Origin: Streptomyces sp. Root431
GTDB lineage: Bacteria; Actinomycetota; Actinomycetes; Streptomycetales; Streptomycetaceae
Direction: 5' to 3'
DNA: 64,000 bases
Assembly (NCBI RefSeq): GCF_001426585.1
Contig: NZ_LMEI01000006.1
Coordinates: 362,956-426,955 of the forward strand
The first letter of the stretch is position 1. The number at the start of each line of letters is the position of its first letter. Positions 35,095-43,972 of the stretch are shown piece after piece. Under the pieces are notes generated by a model that saw nothing but the letters and a program-made list of their open reading frames with translations, was not told the DNA's origin and made no database searches. Position numbers and translations under genes: made by a program.

Positions 35095-36267
35095 TCAGCG
35101 GCAGAAGGCGGTGTCCACGGCCTTCTCGACGCCCTTCATGCCCGCTCCGTCCGGCGGGATGCTCGTCACCGCGACGCTGACCGCGCGCCCGTCGTCCGTG
35201 ACGCCGCCCCGGGTCTCGTATCCCACGAGGTCGCCGCCGTGCCCCCAGAACACGCCGCCGCACGACAACTGCCTGCTCATGAGCCCCAGTCCGTAGTGGC
35301 TTCCGGTGTCCCCGACCGGGACGGTCGTGCGCATCTGGGCGAGCTGGGCCGGGGGCAGGAGGCGGCCGTCGAGGAGCGCGGTGAAGAAGCGGTTGAGGTC
35401 GGAGTTGGTGGAGATCAGCTGGCCCGCCGCCCAGCCCGCCGAGGGGTCGACCTCCGTGAAGTCGACCGGCGTCGCGCCGGCCGAACTCCGGGCGTAGCCC
35501 CGCGGATGCGGCTCGCGGATCGTCTTGTCGCCGGGCGCGGGGAAGTAGGTGTGGCGCAGCCCGATGCGCTGCATGATGCGCTTGTCCATCTCCTCGGCGA
35601 GGGGGCGGCCGGTGACCTTCTGCACGATCAGGCCGGCCAGGACGTAGTTCGTGTTGCTGTAGCTCCACTTCTCCCCGGGCTCGAACTCGGCCTCGTACTT
35701 CAGGGCGATGTCGAGGAGGTCGCGGGGCTCGAAGTACCGGTCCTTCATCTCTTCGTCGGTGATGTGCTCCCCGTACTCGGGGATTCCACTGGTGTGCTGG
35801 AGCAGCTGGCGGACGGTGATGCGGCGGCCGTCGATGCCCTTTCCGCGGACGAGGTCGGGGAGGTAGTCGTCGACCTTCGCGTCGAGGGAGATCCTCCCCT
35901 CGGCGACCAGCTGCAGCACGACAACCGCGGTGAACGTCTTCGTGTTGCTGCCGATCCGCACCTGTCCGTCCCTGGGCACCTTCGCGCCGGTGGCCAGGTC
36001 GCCGACCCCCGCCGTGTAGGTACGGGTACGTCCCGCCCGGTCCTCGACGCTCGCGAGGGCGGCCGGCTGGCCGTCCCGCACCAGCGCGTTCAGGCTCTGC
36101 TGGACCGCGTCGGGGCGGGCGGCTGCGGTCGCGGGGGAGGGCGCCAGTGCGCCGGTGGTCATGACGGCGACGGCCATCGCGGCCGCGGCGGCCAGCGCGC
36201 CGCGCCGCGGGCCACCCTGGCGCTCGGCGGCGGAACGAGGCGTGTGTCGTGTCTTCTGCTCAGGCAT
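35095..36267 (-). CDS. serine beta-lactamase-like / D-Ala-D-Ala carboxypeptidase family, secreted
   Basis: This 390-residue protein has a signal peptide (basic start, hydrophobic residues 23-40, Ala-rich cleavage site near 50). Class C beta-lactamase-fold residues follow: S107-x-x-K110 in GSNTKTF, Y203-S-N in YSNTNY, and H343-G-G in place of KTG. This set is typical of DD-peptidase or esterase members rather than true beta-lactamases. It probably acts on peptidoglycan peptides or esters outside the cell. It is divergent from the two-component system at 36408. Confidence 0.9.
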   Translation of the reverse strand: MPEQKTRHTPRSAAERQGGPRRGALAAAAAMAVAVMTTGALAPSPATAAARPDAVQQSLNALVRDGQPAALASVEDRAGRTRTYTAGVGDLATGAKVPRDGQVRIGSNTKTFTAVVVLQLVAEGRISLDAKVDDYLPDLVRGKGIDGRRITVRQLLQHTSGIPEYGEHITDEEMKDRYFEPRDLLDIALKYEAEFEPGEKWSYSNTNYVLAGLIVQKVTGRPLAEEMDKRIMQRIGLRHTYFPAPGDKTIREPHPRGYARSSAGATPVDFTEVDPSAGWAAGQLISTNSDLNRFFTALLDGRLLPPAQLAQMRTTVPVGDTGSHYGLGLMSRQLSCGGVFWGHGGDLVGYETRGGVTDDGRAVSVAVTSIPPDGAGMKGVEKAVDTAFCR

Positions 36268-36407
36268 CAGTCAACTCCGTGGGAATCGTCGGGCAGGACA
36301 CGAGCATGGATCTCGGCGGCCCCGGAGCGCATCGCGGGAAGGCGGGAGAAGCCGCTCCCCCGATCGGGGGAGGCCGCAGGTCAGCCGCCCGGTCATACTG
36401 GTTGATC

Positions 36408-37742
36408 ATGATCAAGGGATTGCGGCCGCTGCTGCGCCGTTCCACGTACGCGGGTGCCCTGTTCGCCTTCGGCGGCGTGCTGGCGAGCCTTCCCCTGCTG
36501 TCCCTGGCGCTGCTGCCGGCGCTGGCCTGGAGGTCCGCCCCCGAGAGCGTGCAGCTCGTCGTGGCCCTGCTCGTCTGGGCTGCGCTGATCGGCCTGGTCG
36601 GGCTGGCCCGCAGCACCCGGAGAGTGCTGGTCCTGTCCGCCCGCCGGCTGCTGGGGGTGGCGTTGCCCGAGCCGGTCGCCGGGCGTACGTCCACGGGTCC
36701 GCCCGCCGGAGGCACAGTCACCGGCACCGTGCCGCCGCGCGCCGACCGCTGGCGGACCCCTCTCTGGCTGCTCCTGCACGTGGCGGTGGGGTGGACGGGG
36801 GCCCTGGCGGGCGGCGTGCTGCTGTTCGCCGGACTGACCCTCCCCGGCGGCTGGCTCGGCGCCCAGGCCGGTCTCAGCATGTTCGGACGGACGGCGCGGG
36901 TCTCGGGCGGCTGGGAGAGCTGGGCGGTAGGGCTCGGCTGCCTGCTGCTCGCGGCGGCCGTGTGCGCGGGGGTGACGAAGGTCCTGCGCTGGACGGCACC
37001 CCGGCTGCTCGGGCCGTCGTCGGCCGAGCGGCTCGCGCTGGCGGCGGAACGGGAGCTGCGCCTCGCCGAACGCAACCGGCTGGCCCACGAGTTGCACGAC
37101 TCGATCGGGCACACCCTGACGACGACCACCATCCAGGCCGCCGTGGCGGGCGAGCTCATGGCCACCGACCCGGTGGCGGCGCGGGCCGCCCTGCGCAGCA
37201 TCGAGGAGTCGGCCCGGGCCGCGCTCGAAGACCTCGACTACGTCCTCGGCGTGCTGCGCGAGCGGGAGGCCGAGACGGCGCCCGCACGCACCTTGGCCGA
37301 CCTGCCCGAGCTGCTCGACCGCCTGCGGCACGCGGGCGCGGTCGTGGAGCCGGAGCTCTCCGGGGACCTGACGCAGGTGCAGGGGACGCTCTCGCGGGCG
37401 GCGTACAGGATCCTCCAGGAAGGGCTGACGAACGCCATGCGGCACGGAGCGGGCGGACCGATCGAGGTCCGCGTGACGGCGACGCCGGAAGCCCTGGAAG
37501 TGGGAGTGGTCAACGCCACCGAGGGTGGGCGCGGGGCCGGCATCGCGGTCGACGCGAGGACGGGTTCGCCTTCGGGTACGAGCGAACGCCCGGGCCGCCG
37601 GGGTGCTTTTCCGACGTCCGGGCACGGTCTTCCCGGCCTCGCCGAGCGCGTGCGGCTGCTGCACGGCGAGTTCGACGCCGGCCCGGACGGACCGAGGCGC
37701 TGGCGGCTGGCCGTCAGGCTCCCCGTACGGTTGCCGGCATGA
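36408..37742 (+). CDS. NarL-type sensor histidine kinase
   Basis: The 444-residue kinase has about four membrane segments in residues 12-190. Its HisKA_3 helix contains LAHELHDSIGH, with phosphoacceptor H230. The ATPase box has LQEGLTNAMRHG and a GHGLPGLAERVRLLHG segment, separated by an unusual Gly/Arg/Thr-rich insert of about 35 residues. The start at ATG 36408 places the first membrane segment properly. It overlaps its response regulator by ATGA. Confidence 0.9.
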   Translation: MIKGLRPLLRRSTYAGALFAFGGVLASLPLLSLALLPALAWRSAPESVQLVVALLVWAALIGLVGLARSTRRVLVLSARRLLGVALPEPVAGRTSTGPPAGGTVTGTVPPRADRWRTPLWLLLHVAVGWTGALAGGVLLFAGLTLPGGWLGAQAGLSMFGRTARVSGGWESWAVGLGCLLLAAAVCAGVTKVLRWTAPRLLGPSSAERLALAAERELRLAERNRLAHELHDSIGHTLTTTTIQAAVAGELMATDPVAARAALRSIEESARAALEDLDYVLGVLREREAETAPARTLADLPELLDRLRHAGAVVEPELSGDLTQVQGTLSRAAYRILQEGLTNAMRHGAGGPIEVRVTATPEALEVGVVNATEGGRGAGIAVDARTGSPSGTSERPGRRGAFPTSGHGLPGLAERVRLLHGEFDAGPDGPRRWRLAVRLPVRLPA

Positions 37743-38455
37743 CCGTTCCCGCGCCGAGCGGCGCCCTGACGACGGACACGCCCGTCACCCTCCTCGTCGC
37801 GGACGACGACGAAGTGACCCGCAGCGGCCTGCGCACCCTGCTCGCGGCGCAGCCGGGGATCGAGGTCGTCGGGGAGGCCGCCGACGGCGTCGAGGTGGTC
37901 GAGCAGGCACGGCGGCTGCGCCCGGACGTGGTCCTGATGGACGTACGGATGCCACGGCGCAACGGCATCGATGCCACCCGTCACCTCCTCGCCGAACCGG
38001 TCGACTCCGGTGAACCGGCGGCGGCACCGCCGAAGGTCGTGGTGATCACGACCTTCGAGAACGACGACTACGTCACCGCCGCGCTCAGCGCCGGGGCCAG
38101 CGGCTTCGTACTCAAGCGGCTTCCGGTCCGCCGGATCGCCGAGGCCGTGCGCGTGGTGGCGGCGGGGGAGGCGATCCTCTTCCCGGCGACCCTGCGCCGC
38201 ATGGTCGCCGCCCGCCCGCTGGACTCCGCCGAGGCGCTGCCGCGGGCGGCGCTGACGGCGCGGGAGGAGGAGGTGCTGCGGCTGATGGCCACCGGACTGT
38301 CCAACCCGGAGATCGCGGAGTCCCTCACGGTGAGCCTGGAGACGGTGAAGACCCACGTCGGGAACGTGCTCACCAAGCTCGGCGCGCAGAACAGGACCCA
38401 CGCCGTGGTGATCGCGTACGAGTCGGGCCTGGTGGTGCCCGGGTTCACCGGCTGA
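37739..38455 (+). CDS. NarL/LuxR-family response regulator
   Basis: This 238-residue regulator has a receiver with ADDDE, phosphoacceptor D68 in LMDVRMP and the FVLKRLP lysine. The C-terminal LuxR helix-turn-helix has LTAREEEVLRLMATGLSNPEIA and ETVKTHVGNVL. A short Ala/Pro loop (GEPAAAPP) lengthens the receiver relative to the regulator at 25178. It is coupled to the kinase before it and convergent with the M56 peptidase gene. Confidence 0.93.
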   Translation: MTVPAPSGALTTDTPVTLLVADDDEVTRSGLRTLLAAQPGIEVVGEAADGVEVVEQARRLRPDVVLMDVRMPRRNGIDATRHLLAEPVDSGEPAAAPPKVVVITTFENDDYVTAALSAGASGFVLKRLPVRRIAEAVRVVAAGEAILFPATLRRMVAARPLDSAEALPRAALTAREEEVLRLMATGLSNPEIAESLTVSLETVKTHVGNVLTKLGAQNRTHAVVIAYESGLVVPGFTG

Positions 38456-38473
38456 CGGCCCGTCGGCCGCCGG

Positions 38474-39391
38474 TCAGACACCGGGCGGGCAGACCACGAG
38501 GAGCGGGAGCAGGGGCGCGGCCACGGCCAGGGACGCCACCGAGCCCCGGAGCGCCGGGTGCGGGGCGCGGCGCGGGCCGAGGATGCGCCGCATGCGGAGC
38601 AGCGCCGTCGTGCCGCCCGCGCCGAACGCGCCCCTCGGGGTCCGGCCGGCCGCGATCTCGTACATCGCGGTAGCGAGGACCTCGTCCGGATGGCTCCGCA
38701 GCGCGCGGTCGTCCGCGATCATCTCCACGAGCACCGCCGTCTGCTCCCGGGCGTGGCGCGCGAGCGGGACCCAGGGGAAGACGGTGGCGAACGCCTTCGT
38801 GGCCGCGACCGGCAGATGGTGGCGGCCCGAGACGTGCGACCGCTCGTGCTCCAGGACGGCCTCCAACTGCGCCTCGGTGAGCAGCCGGACGGCCGCGTCG
38901 CTCACGACGACGCGGGAGCGGAAGCCGGGCAGGCAGTACGCCGCCGGGGTGCCGTGCGGCAGGACGGTCGCCCGCAGCCGGTCGGAGCGCACCCCCACCT
39001 TGTCGAGCCGGTCGCGGTGACGCGCCCGCAGCAGCCCGGCGCGGATCAGGTGGTGGGCGAAGGCGCCGAGGACGGCGGCGAACACCGCGCCGGGCAGGGC
39101 CGTCGCGAGCAGGCCGGCGGTGGACGGGTCGGGCGCGACCGGCCGCGCGTCGCCCGAACCGAGGCCGCAGGCGTGCAGAAGCCCCACGAGCCCGGCGTGC
39201 AGATGCTCGGTGGGCGTGGCCAGGGAGGACGCGGCCAGCGCCGCCGCGAGGGTGAAGGACAGCATCAGGGCGAGCCACACCGTGACTCCCAGCGCCGGCG
39301 CGCGGTGCGGCCACGCGCTGCGCACCATCACGGACGGCGCGGCGACGCCCACGACGGCCGCGTACCCCAGAAGCGCGGGGGCCGCGTTCAC
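38474..39391 (-). CDS. M56-family membrane zinc peptidase (BlaR1-like protease part)
   Basis: The 305-residue protein has membrane segments near residues 8-25, 36-55, 95-112 and 285-302. Its cytoplasmic zinc site is HERSH (H182, E183, H186), followed by a downstream glutamate-bearing helix. It corresponds to the protease half of BlaR1/MecR1 without the penicillin-binding sensor domain, as is common in Streptomyces. GTG 39391 overlaps the BlaI-like stop, so the two are coupled. It may cleave the adjacent repressor on an envelope signal. Confidence 0.88.
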   Translation of the reverse strand: MNAAPALLGYAAVVGVAAPSVMVRSAWPHRAPALGVTVWLALMLSFTLAAALAASSLATPTEHLHAGLVGLLHACGLGSGDARPVAPDPSTAGLLATALPGAVFAAVLGAFAHHLIRAGLLRARHRDRLDKVGVRSDRLRATVLPHGTPAAYCLPGFRSRVVVSDAAVRLLTEAQLEAVLEHERSHVSGRHHLPVAATKAFATVFPWVPLARHAREQTAVLVEMIADDRALRSHPDEVLATAMYEIAAGRTPRGAFGAGGTTALLRMRRILGPRRAPHPALRGSVASLAVAAPLLPLLVVCPPGV

Positions 39392-39756
39392 TGCTGCGCC
39401 CGCCGCCCGACGTCACGGAGGGCCTTGCGCAGCGCCGCGATCTCGTCCGCGTCCAGGTTCTCCACGAACTGGACGAGGGCGCCTTCCCGGTCCTCGCTCG
39501 CCCCGAGGCCGTCCTCCATCAGGGCCGCCGCGTACGCCTCGCGGGACGCGGAGGCGCGGTACAGCCAGACCCTGCCGTCCCGGCTGCGGGTCAGGTGGCC
39601 CTTGTGGAACAGGATGCTCGTGACCGTGGTGACCGTGGTGTAGGCGACGTCGCGGTGGAGGTTGATGTCGTCGACGACCTCGCGCACCGTGGCGGGGCGG
39701 TTCCATCTCCAGAAGCGGTCCATGATCTCCGCCTCAAGTTCCCCCAGCCGGCGCAT
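39388..39756 (-). CDS. BlaI/MecI-type transcriptional repressor
   Basis: This 122-residue winged-helix protein begins MRRLGELEAEIMDRFWRW. VREVVDDI and YTTVTTVTSILFHKGHL form the helix-turn-helix and wing region. A C-terminal dimerisation helix (NLDADEIAALRKAL) follows. ATG 39756 has AGAGGA upstream, whereas a longer GTG reading at 39783 adds nine residues. It is followed by the M56 protease, the standard repressor/antirepressor arrangement controlling beta-lactam or envelope stress genes. Confidence 0.88.
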   Translation of the reverse strand: MRRLGELEAEIMDRFWRWNRPATVREVVDDINLHRDVAYTTVTTVTSILFHKGHLTRSRDGRVWLYRASASREAYAAALMEDGLGASEDREGALVQFVENLDADEIAALRKALRDVGRRAQQ

Positions 39757-39841
39757 GGCCCGTTCCTCTCCGCTGATCCGCACTCGGCTTCATAGTAGAC
39801 GGGCCTTCACCTGCGGTTCCGCGCTTCCTCCGGCCCGCGCG

Positions 39842-40882
39842 TCAGCCGATGCGGACGCCCCACATGAAGGGCATCCCGCTGCGGGCGATGGACTCGTAGC
39901 GGACCTGCGCGCCGGGCTTGGGGGAGTGGAGGATCTGTCCGTTGCCGGCGTAGAAGCCGACGTGGCTGAGGTCGGTGCGCATGATGATCAGGTCGCCGGG
40001 CCTCAGGGCGCTCAGGGAGTCGATGCGCGTTCCGGCGCTCGCCTGGGCCTGGGAGGTGCGGGGTATCGACACGTCGGCCTGGCGGAACGCCCAGGAGGTG
40101 AGACCGGAGCAGTCGAAGGAGCCGGGGCCGCTCGCGCCCCACACGTACGGCAGGCCGACCCGGCTCTTCGCGGCGGCGAAGGCGGCGGCCGCTCGACCGG
40201 AGACGCTCTGCTCGTTGCCGAGGTCGGCGCGCGCGCTCGCCCGGTTGGCCCGGTCCTCCTCCTGCGCGATCCGCTCCCGCTCCTTCGCGGACAGGGTGTT
40301 GAGGAGGCGCTGCGCCTCGCGGAGCTTGCCCTGGATCTCGGCCTTCCGCCCGCCCAACTCCTTCTGCACGGCGTCGAGATCGCGCAGCTTCTCCGACGCC
40401 TCCGCGCGCTGCTGCCGGAGCGCCCGCTGCCGGTCCGTGAACTCCTGAAGCCGAGCGGCCTGCCGGTCGCCGGCCCGGTCCAGGGCGGACGCCTTCTCCA
40501 GATACGTGTCGGGGTCCTCGGACAGGAACAGCTGGAGGGCCGGGTCCAGGCCGCCCGAGCGGTACTGGCCGGCGGCCACCGACCCTATGTGGTCCCGGAG
40601 TTCGTTCAGTTCGCCCTGCTTGCGGGCGGCCGTGTCCTGGAGGTCCGCCACCTGCTTCTTGAGCACGGCGGCCTTCTCCTGGGCCCCGTTGTACTTCTCG
40701 GTGGCCTGGGTCGCCTGCTCGTACAGGCGGTCCACCTGCGCCTTGACGCCCTTCTTGGTGGGGTCGGGCAGCGGGTCGGCCGAAGCGGCCTGGGTGGACA
40801 GGGCCATGGCCGCGGCGGCGGTGACGGTGAGGACGCCCGTACGGCGCGGACTGGTCTGCTTCGGGCGGCGGTGGGAGGCCAC
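39842..40882 (-). CDS. secreted NlpC/P60 peptidoglycan endopeptidase with coiled coil
   Basis: The 346-residue protein has a signal peptide (residues 1-35), a long coiled-coil region (about 45-225, rich in Glu, Lys, Arg and Gln heptads), and a C-terminal NlpC/P60 domain. That domain has C258 in SFDCSGL, H307 in DLSHVGF and H319. It cleaves D-iGlu-diaminopimelate bonds in cell-wall peptides, as in RipA-type proteins. GTG at 40880-40882 has a perfect AAGGAG seven bases upstream, which decides the start. An AT-rich palindrome lies 62 bases upstream. Confidence 0.93.
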   Translation of the reverse strand: MASHRRPKQTSPRRTGVLTVTAAAAMALSTQAASADPLPDPTKKGVKAQVDRLYEQATQATEKYNGAQEKAAVLKKQVADLQDTAARKQGELNELRDHIGSVAAGQYRSGGLDPALQLFLSEDPDTYLEKASALDRAGDRQAARLQEFTDRQRALRQQRAEASEKLRDLDAVQKELGGRKAEIQGKLREAQRLLNTLSAKERERIAQEEDRANRASARADLGNEQSVSGRAAAAFAAAKSRVGLPYVWGASGPGSFDCSGLTSWAFRQADVSIPRTSQAQASAGTRIDSLSALRPGDLIIMRTDLSHVGFYAGNGQILHSPKPGAQVRYESIARSGMPFMWGVRIG

Positions 40883-40943
40883 TGCGGAGCTCCTTCTGAT
40901 GGGCGACCGGCTGAGCAAAGGCTTCTGGGCTTCTCTTCTTCTA

Positions 40944-40966
40944 GAATACTAAGCTACTTAGAATTC
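40944..40966. promoter_or_regulatory. AT-rich imperfect palindrome upstream of the NlpC/P60 gene
   Basis: GAATACTAAG and CTTAGAATTC pair around CTA with one A-A mismatch. It is strikingly AT-rich for this genome and lies 62 bases before the endopeptidase start, so it is a candidate operator overlapping the promoter. Confidence 0.5.
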
Positions 40967-41057
40967 GAGCTTGCTTGAGGGGTCCTGGCCGGTCGGTGCG
41001 TCGATCAGGGGGGCGGTGGTCTCTAGTTGAGTAGTGGCCTCTGGTGAGTAGTGGCCT

Positions 41058-41639
41058 TCAGGAGGCGGTGGCCTTCGCGAGGGTGCGGAGGCACTGGGTG
41101 AGGGCGGCGTGCCGGGGCGTGCCGTGGTCGCGGGTCCGGAGCCACGCCGCGTACAGCAGGGCCCACAGCACCTCCTGCATCCAGCCGGTGTCGGTGTGCG
41201 GATCGAGGGTGCCCTGCTCCTGCCCGCGCCGGAGCAGCGCGAGGATCGCCCGGTCGGCAGGGGTCTCCTGTTCAAAGCCGGACCACTCGGCGAACTGCGG
41301 CACGTCGTAGAGGAGCATCAGCCGGTCGCCCAGCTCGAAGTACTCCTGGCAGAGGCGCTCCAGGGCCTCGGGGGCCGGTCCGTCGTCGAGCCGGGCCCGG
41401 TTCGTGGCGACCTCGACGCGTTCGGTGATGTCCGCGCCGATCGCGGCGATCAGGTCGGAGCGCTCGGGGAAGTAGCGGTGGACGGTGGTGCGGCCCACCC
41501 CGGCGGCCTCGGCGACGTCGCCGAGCGAGGCCGCCGGGTCGGTGGAGAGCAGCGTGACGGCGGCGTCCAGGATGGCGCGGCGGGTGCGGGCGCGGGTAGC
41601 GCTCTCGCGGGTGGTGGTGGCGTCGGTCCCCTTCGGCAT
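41058..41639 (-). CDS. TetR-family repressor
   Basis: This 193-residue regulator has an N-terminal helix-turn-helix with RRAILDAAVTLL, LGDVAEAAGVGRTTVHRYFP and SDLIAAI. A ligand-binding helical domain ends QCLRTLAKATAS. It is divergent from the ABC exporter at 41713, and a palindrome lies between them, so it likely represses the exporter and itself. Longer upstream reading in the same frame is antisense to the exporter and has no support. Confidence 0.92.
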   Translation of the reverse strand: MPKGTDATTTRESATRARTRRAILDAAVTLLSTDPAASLGDVAEAAGVGRTTVHRYFPERSDLIAAIGADITERVEVATNRARLDDGPAPEALERLCQEYFELGDRLMLLYDVPQFAEWSGFEQETPADRAILALLRRGQEQGTLDPHTDTGWMQEVLWALLYAAWLRTRDHGTPRHAALTQCLRTLAKATAS

Positions 41640-41687
41640 GGCACAACGGTATCCGCTCCACCGAAGAAGGCATTGTTTGCTCTTTTT

Positions 41688-41703
41688 GGAACAACGGTGT
41701 TCC
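41688..41703. promoter_or_regulatory. palindrome GGAACA-N4-TGTTCC, probable TetR operator
   Basis: Perfect 6-base arms lie within the 73-base gap between the divergent TetR and ABC exporter genes, ten bases before the exporter start. Binding there would block translation initiation or early transcription of the exporter. Confidence 0.6.
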
Positions 41704-41712
41704 CTTGTGGGT

Positions 41713-43533
41713 ATGAAGCGCTCCGTTGCCTCCGTCACCTCCGCCCCGCGGCTGCGCGTGCTCTGGTCCTTCGCCCGCCCGCACCGGCGCACCCTCCTGC
41801 ACGGCCTGGCCCTGGCGCTGGTCGCGTCCGCCCTCGGCCTCGCCACGCCCATGGTGACCAAGCAGGTCCTCGACGCCCTCGGCGACGGAGCCTCGCTCGC
41901 CGGCCCGGTGGCCGTGCTCCTGGTGCTCCTGGTGGCCGGCGGCGCCGTCGCGTACTGGCAGTGGATCATCTTGGGAGCGATGGGGGAGCGGGTGGTCCTC
42001 GACGCCCGCGAGTCACTGGTCCGGCACCTGCTGCGCGCCGCCGTCCCCGGGGTGACCCGCCGCCCGCCGGGCGAGCTCGTCACCCGTGTCACCTCCGACA
42101 CCGTGCTGCTGCGCGAGGCCGCCGCGGAATCCCTGGTCGGCCTCGTCAACGGCTCGGTCACCCTCGTCGGGAGCCTGGTCCTGATGGCCTTCCTCGACCC
42201 GGTGCTGCTCGGCACCACGCTCGTCGCGATCTGCCTCGTCGCGCTGGCCTTCGTGTTCCTGATGCCGGGCATCGCCCACGCGCAGGAGCGGGCGCAGGAG
42301 CACGTCGGCGGGCTCGGCGGCACCCTGGAAGGTGCCCTGCGGGCGATCCGTACGGTCAAGTCCCACCGGGCCGAGGAGCGGATGGCCGACCGCATCCTGG
42401 CCGACGCCCGCGCCTCGGCGGAGCACGGCGTCCGCGCGGTCCGTCGCGAGGCGCTGGCCTGGACGACCGCCTGGACCGGCGTGAACCTCGCCGTCATCAC
42501 CGTCCTCGCGGTCGGCGCCTGGCGGGTGGGCCAGGGGCAGCTGGAGGTATCAGGCCTGATCGCCTTCCTGCTGTACGCGTTCGCCCTCATGGAGCCGGTC
42601 ACCGAACTGAGCCAGAACGTCACCTCCCTCCAGTCGGGCGTCGCGGCGGCCGAACGGATCCGGCAGACCGACGCGCTGCCGCTGGAGGAGCGGGCCGGGA
42701 GGGCTGCGGCCGCTCGGGTGACCGCTCAGCGGACCGCGGCTTCCGCCGGTGCGCGGGGCGACGACGCGCGGGGCGTCGGTGTGCGGGGCGACGACACTCC
42801 CGTCCTGCTCTTCCGGGACGTCACCGCCTCACACGCCCCCGGTGCGCCGCCCGCCGTGCGAGGCGTGGACCTCGCCGTGCCCCGGCGCGGTCACCTCGCC
42901 ATCGTCGGACCCTCCGGGGCGGGCAAGACGACCCTGCTCTCCCTCGTCCTGCGCTTCCTGGAGCCCACCGGCGGCGAACTGCTCCTGGACGGGCGTCCGT
43001 ACCGCGACCTCGCGCCCGCCGACGTACGGGCCAGGCTCGCCTACGTCGAACAGGACACCCCGGTCGTGCCCGGCACCCTCCGCGACAACCTGCTGCTCGC
43101 CCGCCCCGACGCCACGGAGGCCGAACTCCGTGCCGTACTGCGGGACGTCCGCCTCGACGAGAGGGTCGCCGCGCTGGACGAGGGCCTGGACACCCCCCTG
43201 GCCACGGCGTCCGTCTCGGGCGGCGAACGGCAGCGCGTCGCACTCGCCCGCGCCCTGCTCGCCACGCCCGACGTCCTGCTCCTGGACGAGGCCACCGCCC
43301 AGCTGGACGGGCTCACCGAGGCGGCCGTCCACGACTGCGTGCGGGCCCGGGCCCGGGACGGCGCGGTGGTGACCGTGGCTCACCGGCTCTCCACGGTCGT
43401 CGACGCGGACACCATCGTGGTCATGGAGAACGGGAGGGTGCGCGCGCAGGGCGGCCACCGGGAACTCCTCGCGACCGACGAGCTCTACCGCGAACTCGTC
43501 GAGTCCCTGCGGATGGACGCCGGAATCGCCTGA
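41713..43533 (+). CDS. ABC-type multidrug exporter (half-transporter)
   Basis: The 606-residue protein has a six-helix ABC transmembrane domain (residues about 20-310) and an ATPase with GPSGAGKTT, VSGGERQRVALARAL and VLLLDEATAQLD. A flexible linker near residues 340-360 repeats RGDDARGVGVRGDD and is encoded by a short direct repeat. It likely acts as a homodimer exporting a drug or lipid, controlled by the divergent TetR. ATG 41713 follows GTGGG only weakly. Confidence 0.92.
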   Translation: MKRSVASVTSAPRLRVLWSFARPHRRTLLHGLALALVASALGLATPMVTKQVLDALGDGASLAGPVAVLLVLLVAGGAVAYWQWIILGAMGERVVLDARESLVRHLLRAAVPGVTRRPPGELVTRVTSDTVLLREAAAESLVGLVNGSVTLVGSLVLMAFLDPVLLGTTLVAICLVALAFVFLMPGIAHAQERAQEHVGGLGGTLEGALRAIRTVKSHRAEERMADRILADARASAEHGVRAVRREALAWTTAWTGVNLAVITVLAVGAWRVGQGQLEVSGLIAFLLYAFALMEPVTELSQNVTSLQSGVAAAERIRQTDALPLEERAGRAAAARVTAQRTAASAGARGDDARGVGVRGDDTPVLLFRDVTASHAPGAPPAVRGVDLAVPRRGHLAIVGPSGAGKTTLLSLVLRFLEPTGGELLLDGRPYRDLAPADVRARLAYVEQDTPVVPGTLRDNLLLARPDATEAELRAVLRDVRLDERVAALDEGLDTPLATASVSGGERQRVALARALLATPDVLLLDEATAQLDGLTEAAVHDCVRARARDGAVVTVAHRLSTVVDADTIVVMENGRVRAQGGHRELLATDELYRELVESLRMDAGIA

Positions 43534-43552
43534 CCCCTGGCCCTCGCCCTCA

Positions 43553-43933
43553 TCAGGCGGCGGTACGGGTGGGGGCGTCGGCCGTCGGCTCCTTTCCGGT
43601 CGTCGGCGCCGGGTGCGCCTTGGCGAGGGTGCAGACGCCGTCCTCGCACTGGCGCTCCAGGCGGCCGCGGGAGATGGTCTGCGCCAGGCCGACCATCCAG
43701 CAGGTGGGGCAGCCGCGGAAGGCGATCAGGGCCAGCGGGGCCGCCAGCAGCGTGGCCGGGCCGGCGACGGGCACCAGGGCGATCGAGCCGATGATCAGCC
43801 CGAAGCCGACGGCGCCGCGCGCCAGATGGCGCGGGACGGACGCGCTCGCGAAGTTCGTCGTGGGCGTCGTGGGGCGTGCGGTGGCCGGGCCCTTCGCGTC
43901 CTGCGCGGGCTTCACGGAATACAGGGTGTTCAC
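43553..43933 (-). CDS. small two-helix membrane protein with Cys pairs (DUF2892-like)
   Basis: This 126-residue protein has two adjacent hydrophobic segments (about residues 40-58 and 60-74). A cysteine-containing stretch RGCPTCWMVGL and a later QCEDGVCTLA follow. The layout recalls DUF2892 proteins, which are often fused to or near rhodaneses, but the match is partial. It is the third gene of a leftward unit after the sigma factor, 39 bases apart, so it may belong to the sigma regulon or modulate it through cysteine oxidation. Confidence 0.7.
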   Translation of the reverse strand: MNTLYSVKPAQDAKGPATARPTTPTTNFASASVPRHLARGAVGFGLIIGSIALVPVAGPATLLAAPLALIAFRGCPTCWMVGLAQTISRGRLERQCEDGVCTLAKAHPAPTTGKEPTADAPTRTAA

Positions 43934-43972
43934 GGTCGTACCTCTCCTCCGGCTGGTCGGTCGAGGGATGGA

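Noticed and set aside
41640..42623. N-terminal extension of the TetR gene
   Set aside because: Antisense to the ABC exporter, and the TetR fold starts properly at 41639.
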